Source: Porodaedalea pini (Eukaryota > Basidiomycota > Agaricomycetes > Hymenochaetales > Hymenochaetaceae). From it: 64,000 nt of DNA. The notes beneath the pieces are model-generated. The model saw nothing but the letters and a program-made list of their open reading frames with translations, had not been told where the DNA came from and did no database searches. Made by a program: the position numbers and the translations under genes. The DNA is taken from the NCBI GenBank assembly GCA_002794775.1, contig NBAY01000002.1, forward strand, positions 1,364,001 to 1,428,000, in the 5' to 3' direction. Below, piece after piece: positions 23,197 to 31,876 of this stretch (its first letter is position 1; each line of letters starts with the position of its first letter).

Positions 23197-23595
23197 TTTA
23201 AGCATCTCTTCGCTTTCTACCTCTATAATAAGGTTTTGTCATGGTTGCGAATCATTCCTTAAATTCTTGCTTTCGCTGGCTTTGAAGCTGCAGGAAATCT
23301 GTATATATAAAGACCGCAAGCCTACCATTTGAAACAATCGTCTTGCAAGTAGCATCTATTGTATTATATATGTCTTCTATCTGTTTGTTTGGGGTGGTTC
23401 GGAAAGCGAGTGCTCGCCGTGAAACATCATCGGGGGCAAGTTTCGAAAACCTGGCGTATATACTTACGATGTTATGCAGAAATCCGAGTTTCAGATATAT
23501 TCGGTGGTCAAATTATACATTAGTAGAGAAAAGTATTTCTGGCCGATACATATCATAACGGGCAACTAGCAGTCGATGGTTGCACCCTGCTCAGC
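23197..23595. other. 3' flank of Y-D
   Basis: Contains the inverted form of the TATATACAGATTTCCTGCAGC motif (23284-23310) that lies downstream of Y in units A and B. No gene. Confidence 0.4.
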
Positions 23596-24105
23596 ATGCA
23601 CAGAGCAGTGATATTAGGGAAAAGGACGAAGGAACGTCAAGCATCATGCGCGTCAGCATTATGCACCAATTCGAATATGATAAAGTTCCAGAGCTCCTGT
23701 ACAAATTTATAAGACCGTCACCATAATGAGGCGAGACTAAGAAATATGATAGTGCAGGAGTAACTCTCACAACATCAACGACCAGATCGTTCGGCATGAA
23801 TACGAAGCGCCACTCTCGCTGTCTGAGGGACCGCAGCCAACCTCGGACGTCCTTGAGCTCGACTGCGGGATCTGGGCCGGGAAAAATCTGGGTAGGGAAA
23901 AATCTGGGCGCTAACATTTTGGGCAGAGCATAATGGGAACAGGACTCTTCCGATGGTTGACATCCCCGACAGAACAATTGGTTCCGCCATACGTCGGGGC
24001 CAATCCTAGTGACTCAAACGTCAGAAAGAAAATACCGGTATTCAATGAACACCATACCTCCGCCCCTCCTGCTGGTCAACGCGCTCACTTTGTTGGGAAA
24101 TAATA
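23596..24105 (-). pseudogene. Z-family remnant (unit D)
   Basis: The minus strand carries VELKDVRGWLRSLRQREWRF and FMPNDLVVDVVRV, aligned with unit E. The candidate start ATG of E is GTG here and the frame shifts between blocks. Function unknown. Confidence 0.35.
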
Positions 24106-24243
24106 AGTTTCTCGTTGCTCACGCTCAGGCGTCCGCGATCCCCTTCCGAATTCGAAAGGGATGACGAACCGGAGGAGAATGGACGTTTCTTCCTGTACAT
24201 AAAATGGACCCGAGAAGACGTTCAGTTGAGGGAATTCATCGTT

Positions 24244-24363
24244 GACTACGGGCTGAGCGATTGAAAATCGATGATAGCGCCAACACTCCGCATCCTTCAG
24301 ATCGCAGACTTCTCGAAAACTTTGAAGAAAGTCAACGAGATCCTTCTAGATCCCTCTAAAATA
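24244..24363 (+). pseudogene. COQ11-like 3' end fragment (unit E)
   Basis: Degenerate copy of the last exon of COQ11 (GCTGAGCGATTGAAAATCGATGA aligns with VEQLKTDN codons; the end aligns with DEILPKYL codons) with internal deletions and no open frame. Shows that unit E was copied together with the end of COQ11. Confidence 0.65.
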
Positions 24364-25468
24364 CCAATGTTAATGTAGTTCGGTTGAAGGACACGCTCAG
24401 CTCAGAGCCAGTAACAACTTCCAATATTCCAGACGAAATATGATTCAGTAGTTTTGAAGATGTACATCCGATTCATATAACATGCACCTTAAATTGGATA
24501 TTTTGGCTCCATCTTCTTTGCTTTAGGTACTCTTCCCTGAAGATGCTGCAGGAAGATACCGATTGAGTCGTGGGGCGGTTGGAAACGATTAGAGTCTGCG
24601 GGACGAGATGCGAATAAGATCATTCGGGGGAGGATTCTCCTATGCATCTTTGAGCAATGAAATCGAGTGTTGAGATCGTTTTGAGCACAGCGTACATGAT
24701 CTATCCATCTATCCATTGGCTGCGAGATCCTCGTACATGATCCTGTTGTCGTTGCACCGTGCTATGGTCTTCTGGTCCTTGTCAATATGCCTTTTTTTTT
24801 TTTGCGTACTTTGAATATCGAGTGTTCTGGACTATCAGGCGTCGGTAAGGAGTGTCTGCGTCACGCAGAGACTACTGTTACGACGATTCCGTCCAGTTCG
24901 AGATAATGTTCCAGAAAACTGAAAGCTCGCTCCCAAAAAATCTGTAAAAAAAATCAGTTCCAATTATATTTACCATAAGACAAGCCGGGTTCAAAAGAGG
25001 AGTGAAGCAGAGCTAGGATGGACGTCGAGGGAGCATGGAGTTGAAGAGGCAGCCGACGCTAAGCGGGTGGCTCAGGGCTGGCAGATTCCGAAGAGGGCTG
25101 ACTCGCGTCCTTGTCTTAAACTAAACCATATCGTCGTCAGTCCTTCATCGTTACGAACCTCGATGTTCTGGAGATTGAAGGGGGAGGAGAAGAATAGGTT
25201 TGGAAGTGAAGGCAGGGATATAGTTGGAGGGGATCGAAGTTATGTTTTTTTTTCGGGGAAGACAATTTATATGGTACGTTCCTACTCACCGAAAAACTTT
25301 CCCTGGCATTTTGACGGTACAGAAGTAGCACACCACTTCGGCCAGAGGTTCAAGCATGCTTGAGGATGATATTCTGGAGGATGATTTTGCTCTGGTTGAA
25401 AGGGGGAGGCTGGAGAGTATGGCGCTTTCGATCTTTACCTTCTGCGACAGCCTCAAAGCTTGGACTGT
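24364..25468. other. Conserved non-coding block of unit E
   Basis: Inverted W block, close to 20102-21178 in order and content. Contains a T-run (24792-24803). No supported gene. Confidence 0.45.
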
Positions 25469-26396
25469 TCATTTCTTTTCCTTTGGTCGAACGTTGAAGA
25501 TACAATCCACCCTGGCTTGGAGCTCATTCATTCGGTCTTCTGGTTGAGTGTTACTTGTGTTGAGGATGGCGATTGATATTTGTGACATCTTCTAGAAGCT
25601 GACAGGTGAAGTTGACACATTCATTCCTCTGTGCATTTTGAAGGCTGGTGGTATGCACGATCTTGTCGTTGTCTTCCAGAATACGTTTCTTGACACCATC
25701 TGGCGGTCTACATTGATTGTTGTCACCACAGTGCCGCTTTTTCTCGCGTTGAAGATCTTCGCCTTGAAGTCGCGCATATCGCTTCTTGACGGACGATCTT
25801 GATGCAGGCGTAGGAGTATGAATATCCTCGTACTTCATTCGCGGACAATACGTTGTCTTAAAGAGAAGGACCTGTTGTACGACATCATGGTATCTGGAGA
25901 GATGCTCAGCATGTGCGTGCGTGTCTTTTGTGTGGCACATCATTGCACCGCCCGACTCACCTTCTATATTAGGCGAACTCTGACTACGTCGCTGTGAATG
26001 CACACAATTCCTTCGAAAGTGTCAGGATGCATTGGAGACGTGTCAGAGGAGGCTCGGACGAGGCGCGAGTTGTGTGCAGGTTTAAGAGGCCGCTTCCTGG
26101 GGGGAGATTGAAGTGCTAGGCGTTTGGCGAGCTCAAAGGCAAAAGGCACGTATTCCCTTGACGTGTGAGAGCTCGTCTTGCTTGCATCTGTAGCAAGCAA
26201 GCTGCTGGTCCATTCAAGTTGGAATTGTCAGATGGCGAAAGGAATTCTGTAGGACGCAGGACCTTGTTCAGCACTGCCTGCGACGCGACGGGCACGAGCA
26301 GCGGGCTTCGTCGCATTTCTTGGCTTGTTCTCTGCAGGGAAGGGGCTTCGGTGTCTGGGGGTGGAGCGGAGATGAGGGAACGGAGATGAAAGGGGA
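25469..26396 (-). CDS. X-family candidate gene, copy E
   Basis: Open middle exon CPRMKYEDIHTPTPASRS, KKRYARLQGEDLQREKKRHC, DGVKKRILEDNDKIVHTT and onward. The last segment is DRMNELQARVDCIFNVRPKE with stop 25469-25471. The 5' end is unresolved: the ATG that heads the copies in A-D is missing here. Basic, Lys/Arg-rich, no known family. Coding status uncertain. Confidence 0.3.
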
Positions 26397-26846
26397 AGAT
26401 GCGAAATCTCGGATTTGATCGAGAGAAAACTGCAGCCCGTACGTTCATCGTCGCTTGTGCTATTCCTCACCTCGCGTCTAGATTGAAGACAGATGGCTGT
26501 GGTTATCCATGCCAGCTCTCGAATATATCTGCATTTCTTGGAATGAAGCCATGAGGAGTTTTTGAACTTGCCGGAAGCAAACAGGACAAGGTCGAACAAG
26601 GAGCGAAGTTTGCCCCCGGATTCGCGACTCGCGATTGAGTGCTGAAAACGGGCAACGCCCTCTCCTTCGCTTGCAATCAACACAATCGCGTCGCCTTATA
26701 ATGCTTCGTCCCCCGTCTGTTCTCCGTCGCCGCCTTTCTCTCTTCTTTTCCGCTCTGTCTTCAGCGACTTACTCGTTCTCTTGACTCGTCTTTCTTTTGC
26801 TCGTATTCTCCTGTCTTCTCGTACTCTACACAACACGCGGGCTAAC
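26397..26846. promoter_or_regulatory. Divergent promoter region between X-E and Y-E
   Basis: About 450 bases with TTATAA at about 26696 on the Y strand. The block before the Y ATG is ACACAACACGCGGGCTAAC, changed from CACGTAAC of the other copies. Confidence 0.4.
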
Positions 26847-27491
26847 ATGCCTGAGGTCATTTCCCAAACCGCTGCTCCTACCACTGCTCCTGCCCTCCCT
26901 CAGCCCACCCACACCTTTATCACATTCTGCAAAACCCAGAAGCGCTATGCGCAGCGTCCAATCAACCATTTCCCTTGGAAATCCTTTCATCTAAAAATGA
27001 CGAGTCAAGGATACGTTGTCGGGTCTGACTGGGCCATGGTAGGTGCTAAATTTGTTCGATTTGGTGCGCCCTCGTTGATGATAAGAATTGAAGACGACAT
27101 TCGATGACCGCACGGACGATCAGTTCTTCGATTCGAAACGTCTGCAGACTGTGAGCTCATTTTGGCGCGTTCCATCGTGTTCAAGGCTGATATTCGTCCC
27201 TGACTTCTGCAGATCGAGGAAGGGAATGAAGTCCGATTCTTTTATCCGTTCGATCCACTCGATTACTCGAGGGACTGTGCGGACTTCGACGTCTTGGAGG
27301 AGGTTCGCTATATAAATCTTCATCAGCGGGAAAGCTTTGGGAGGAGGTTGTTCGTTGGAGCAAAGGTCCGTCTCTTGCATACGCTCGTTCGCGCTCGACC
27401 AACCATTTTTTGCTGCTCGCAGCATGTTCTTGCTCAAGTTGAACTCAAAGTCCGCATTTTCTGGTATCGTTTTTTTGGATGTTGCGTCTAG
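26847..27491 (+). CDS. Y-family protein, copy E (unknown function; clearest model)
   Basis: Exons 26847-27038 (64 codons), 27094-27150 (19), 27213-27365 (51) and 27423-27491 (22 plus stop), all phase 0, total 156 residues. Introns of 55, 62 and 57 nt with donors GTAGGT, GTGAGC and GTCCGT. Motifs: RPINHFPWKSFHLK, QGYVVGSDWAM, DDRTDDQFFDSKRLQT, EGNEVRFFYPFDPLDY, LEEVRYINLHQRESF, RRLFVGAK, LAQVELKVRIFWYRFFG. The C-terminus ends with Cys then one hydrophobic residue, as in B, C and D. No recognised domain. The third intron carries no stop here, so retention would also be open; copy B argues for splicing. Confidence 0.72.
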
Positions 27492-27899
27492 TTTAAACAC
27501 AGCACCTAGGCCTCTTCGTATTCCATCCCTAAAAAAGGTTCCGTCTTGGTTATGAATTACTCTCAGTCCTTGAATTCTTGGTTTAACCGGCTTTGAAGCT
27601 GCAAGAAATTTGTATACGTATATAGTGGCCGCACACCTATCGTATGAAGTATTTGTCCTGCAGCTAGCATCTCTTGTATTATATACGCCTTTATTCGTTG
27701 CATTTGGAATAGTTTGAGCGATTGCTTGCTATGAAACACGGAGGACGAGGTATGAAGGCCTGGCGTGGATACACACTGTCTCTCTCTCAAGACCGAATCT
27801 CAGATATATTCGATGGCTCAAGATGTATATTGACAGTAGACAGGACTCCTATGTCCTGCACATATTATAGAGTGGGCGACTGGTAGTCGAAGGTCGCTC
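27492..27899. other. 3' flank of Y-E
   Basis: Carries a decayed TTTGTATACGTATATAG/CTGCA element. No supported gene. Confidence 0.4.
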
Positions 27900-28400
27900 T
27901 CAGCTCGTCAGCTCGGCCCGCAAAAAGTAATGAGTGGATAAAGGACAAGGCAGCGTCAGGCATCTAACGACAGACGCACGAGAGCATTCTGCACCGACTC
28001 GAGCGCAAGGAAGTTCCGGAGCTCCTATATGATAACCATAATTAGACGACGCTGTTGAGTGCGATAACACAGAACTAACCCTTACGACATCAGCAAGCAG
28101 ATCGTTCGGGATGAATACGAAACGCCACTCTCCCTGTCTGAGGGGCTGCATCAATCCTCTGACAACGTCTTCGAGCTCGACCCTGGGGTCCGGGGCTGTG
28201 AAAATCTTGAGAATAGAATTCAGAACCGCAAGCATGGTCAGAACAAAAGCCTTTCCTACAATGGTCGTCATTCCTGGCAACGCGTTCGATCCCGCAACAC
28301 GTCGGGGCCGATTCTGGCGACTCCGTCGTCAGAAAGGAAAGACTAGATAGTGATTCAATGAGTATAGTACCTCCGTCTCTTGCTGGTCATCGCGCTCCAT
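27900..28400 (-). CDS. Z-family gene or remnant, copy E (unknown)
   Basis: Best preserved Z copy. A candidate short first exon MERDDQQETE starts at 28400 and meets a GTACTA donor. In the following stretch the frame kept across copies reads MTTIVGKAFVLTMLAVLNSI (hydrophobic, signal-like), RVELEDVVRGLMQPLRQGEW and FVFIPNDLLADVV. These two pieces are not yet joined by a convincing splice, and the frame is lost in D, A and B. Unknown function; may be only the 5' part of a former larger gene. Confidence 0.35.
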
Positions 28401-28415
28401 TTGTTGGGAGAAATA

Positions 28416-29771
28416 CCCTAGCCGCGCGTTGGAATGCGCAGAGACAGGCGCGCTTCGCTTGCCAGTGACTCGAAAGGCTGCGGGATGGGACGGGGAGGCA
28501 ATAAAAAACCGTGGGGAGGGTTGAATGTCTTCGCCGGTGCTTAAAGAGATCCGAGGCCAGGTTGAGTCGAGGAAGCACACAGGAAAGTCCACCAGGGGAA
28601 GAAAGAATGAATTCCGTTCTCGTCGTATGCTTCGAGAAGGTCATAATCTTCCATAAAATCATAATAGCTTGGATGACGGGGTGTCCCGAGGTCTCGGTGA
28701 ATGAGCATCGGGCCTGCAAAAAGGTATCGAAGAAAAGATAAGTGGATACAGAGAAAGGGAAATAAGTCTTCATTTTTGGCGATCCCGATTTGATCTCAAG
28801 AAGTGCGTCTGCTCGCCGTGAGAATCGCACCGTGCAAGTAAGGGAAAGCTGTACTTTGATTCTGAATGCGTCGCAGGCACGAGGCTGAGCGGCGACCGCT
28901 CGCTGGCGTGAGCTCGCACGATGAAACAGCCTACAATCTGTTTACGTCGCTCTGCAGGGGAAAAGTCGACGAGATTCATGCAGGAAGCGAGAAAGAGAGA
29001 AGCTGCGAGTTTTATGTTGTAGTATGATAGTTCCGGGTTTGATTGTTCCGGCAGAGACAGTCGGAAATATGGAAATTGTTCTTCTTCCCTGGAGGCGGAC
29101 TTAGAGAGAAAATTGCAGGAAGGTAATGACCGCCAGGATGCATCGGCTGATAAGGGGATATATTGATCTCTCGAAAACGTCCCGATATTCACTGCCAATT
29201 TCTGTCGTCTTCAAAAACGTTCTTGCGTTCAATAGAGTACACTATTATTTCGGCAATGTTTTTTCGCAGTTCGCCGTTCCAACATCAATCAAAAGGGCGC
29301 TTGATGAGAATTGGACTCGCAAATTTCAGAAGCGGTGACTCTGTCGACACTCGCAGTTGCAAAGCCCTTCAGGATACTAGAATCAGCCTAGCTGGTCAGG
29401 CTATATGTAATGGCAATGCACGCACATCGATCCCAAAGCTTCCAGTGCCAGTAAAAGAGAAGCGTCACTTCTTTATGGTTGCAAGTCTGTTTGTCGATTC
29501 GACGCCAGCGTGGTTGCGAGTGAGCGAAGGACAGCAGCGACTACCGTAGGACTAGGAGTCGGGTAGAGACTCGGACCAATCACGTGTGTCTATTGCAGTC
29601 TAATAAGGAATAGTCCGAGCGTCCGACGAAGTCTAAAAATAAGCTAACCATGATTGGCGCTTTATTACGAGATCACGGTCGTCCAAAGTCACGGTCTTTA
29701 TTTCTTGCCGTGGTATAAAAGTACCCACCATGCGGCTCTGGAAACTTTCACAACTTCAGCCATCGTAGACA
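28416..29771. other. Intergenic region upstream of the transporter gene
   Basis: No gene I can support firmly. On the minus strand, 28711-28544 holds a 55-codon frame (MLIHRDLGTPRHPSYYDFM, then DYDLLEAYDENGIHSFF) with protein-like composition, preceded by an AG acceptor-like site. It may be an exon of an unrecognised gene. Confidence 0.4.
29572..29725 (+). promoter_or_regulatory. Promoter elements of the QDR-like transporter
   Basis: CCAAT overlapping an E-box-like CACGTG (about 29577-29587), two CCGA-containing motifs near 29608-29618 and a TATA-like box TATAAAAG at about 29714-29721, some 55 bases before the ATG. Assigned by position and consensus only. Confidence 0.45.
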
Positions 29772-31876
29772 ATGTCTACGCATGACGAGCGACAAATTGA
29801 GCTCAATGCCGATGTGGATAGACAAGACACTGCCCAAAAGGCACCGGTATCAATTCCGTACAGTGTGTTTGTGCAATGGGAAAGGTGGTCCATTTTAATG
29901 ATGGTTGGGCTCGCCAGTCTGTTTAGGTGAGCACAGGTGGGTGTCAGTGACGGCTTAGTCAATGCCGTCACTTACACCCACCTTTATGAGACTTTGAATT
30001 GTACAGCACAAGAACTCATCTGCTATTCGTTCATAGTCCACTCAGTGCTAATATTTTTTTCCCAGCCCTCCCGATTCTCTCAGCAGATTTCCATAAGTCA
30101 ATTGAGAAGATCAACTTAACGGTAACCGTATATATGATTGTCCAGGGAATAGGTGAGCACTGACAATGTTAGGATGCGTCGGAAAGCTCATAGCCATCTA
30201 GCTCCATCCGTTTGGGGTTCAGTAGCAGACCGTAAAGGACGGAGGCCATCCTTTATCCTTTGCCTTTTGATTCTCTTATTATCATGCGTCGGACTGGCTT
30301 TGGTTCCGACCTCGGCTTATTGGCTGCTTATGCTCCTCCGATGCATTCAAGCTGCGGGTTCTGCAAGTACCGTTGCCCTCTGTGCGTAGTTTTCTTCACG
30401 GCTATAAGACTATCTCAGAATCCCAGACATTCACAAACCTCAATAGCCGCAGGTGTGATCGCGGACATCATCCCTACGGCAGAACGCGGCGGTTACACTG
30501 GGATCGTGAACGTTGGACCAATGGTAGGACAAACAGATCATCTACGTTTAGCTTTCAGGCTCACAAATAATAAATTCTTTCTTTAGATTGGACCTTGCAT
30601 TGGACCTGTTATAGGTGGTCTTCTGTCTGGCAACTTGGGCTGGAGGAAAGTCGGCGAAGCACTATAACTAACTGATATTGTAATTACTAATCAAGTCGCG
30701 TTAACAGGTCTATCTTTTGGTTCCTTGTAATTGCTTCAGGCGTTTGCATGATAGTTATGATCTTGTACGTACTCGTATATTCTTAATGCAATTACTCTGA
30801 CATTGTCTCTCTCATTGTATTAAGAGTCTTTCCAGAGACGCTTCGTAGCCAAGTCGGCAACGGCTCGATCCCCGCACCAAGATGGAATCGAGCCTTTATA
30901 CCGATTATCGGACGCTCTTCTCTCGATATGCAGAGCGAGAAACCCCCTCCGCGACCTCTTCCCAATCCCTTCAAGCTTTTTACAGCGCCGGACTTGATGA
31001 TCCTCCTCTTCAGCACGGCGGTCGTATACTCCTCGTTTTACGCCGTCACCGCGACGATCTCGACGTTATTCGCTGATAACTTTCCCTTTCTCAATCAGAC
31101 TACGATTGGCTTGTGCTACCTCAGGTTGGGATTCTGTCTATAGAATCATACCTTTGTGGTGGCTAAACTAATTTTTAGTATTGGAGGCGGTGGCGTGGCT
31201 GGAACGCTGTCGGCGGGCAGGCTTCTTGATTGGCAATATAGGCATGTCAAGCGGAAATTTGAAGCTTCTTTGAAAAACGACTCGGAGAAGAATCGCGACT
31301 CTGCAAAAAGCTCGTCTCCGCTGAGCGCACATGATGATTTCCCGATTGAAAAAGCCTGTCTGCGGACGCAACATTTCTGGTACATATTGTTTTCTGTATG
31401 CACCATTGGGTATGGGTGGTCCATGGAAGCGAAGACGAGTATTGCAGTACCACTTGTCTTGCAATTCTTTCGTAAGTTAGGATACAACTATCTGCGAGCC
31501 TGGTGCTCACCGCGATTTTAGTGGGACTTTCCATGACAGCTGCGATGACGAATGTCCAGACGCTCATTATAGACTTCTTTCCAACGCAAGGCTCCTCAGT
31601 TACGGCTGCCGTAAGTGGATATATTTTCTCTCGGCGTTCGTCGGCTAATCAACGGCTCGAAATAAGAACAATTTAGTTAGATGCCTGTTAGGAGCAGCAG
31701 CAGTTTCTTTAATCACCGTCATAACAAATGCCATCCGTCCAGGCTGGACATACACTTTGCTTGGAGGCTTATGCTTCCTAATGTGGCCCGTACTTCTCCT
31801 CGAGCTGAAGATGGGTCCGATCTGGAGGAGACGGAGGGAGGAGCGCAACCGTAAGGCGCAGGGGACGTCGTCGTAG
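29772..31876 (+). CDS. MFS drug:H+ antiporter, DHA1 type, QDR-like
   Basis: Membrane transporter of the major facilitator superfamily, DHA1 group; closest by pattern to yeast Qdr proteins (efflux of drugs, polyamines or weak cations at the plasma membrane). The start at 29772 gives a hydrophilic N-terminus, then SVFVQWERWSILMMVGLASL (helix 1) and, after an intron, PLSANIFFPALPILSADF. Motif A follows as GSVADRKGRRPSFI; motif C as GPCIGPVIGGLLSGNLGW. PETLRSQVGNGSIPAPRWN is typical of the QDR branch. The second half has VVYSSFYAVTATISTLFA, SIGGGGVAGTLSAGRLLDW, a charged loop (31250-31370), FWYILFSVCTIGYGW and AAAVSLITVITNAI. About ten short introns; the one after VYMIVQGI ends at ATCTAG because the earlier AG would give a stop. 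Intact; substrate unknown. Confidence 0.87.

Larger units (their letters stand above)
20102..24105. repeat. Locus repeat unit D (right arm, inverted, copy 4)
   Basis: Inverted counterpart of units A-C, next to the intact COQ11-like gene: non-coding block, X (minus), Y (plus), Z remnant (minus). This junction (COQ11, then X, Y, Z) probably shows the ancestral gene order from which the other units were copied. Confidence 0.78.
24106..28415. repeat. Locus repeat unit E (right arm, inverted, copy 5)
   Basis: Outermost right copy, tandem to D in the same orientation and inverted relative to A-C. Order: COQ11-like tail remnant, non-coding block, X (minus), Y (plus), Z (minus). The right edge of similarity with D is near 28415. 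Confidence 0.78.

Noticed and set aside
1730..28415. Whole array as a DNA transposon family
   Set aside because: Units contain parts of a host gene (COQ11) and differing ends, with no terminal inverted repeats, target-site duplications or transposase seen.
28387..28830. 147-codon minus frame as one long gene
   Set aside because: Another frame in the same stretch is more protein-like, and this frame crosses the unit E boundary without similarity to D.
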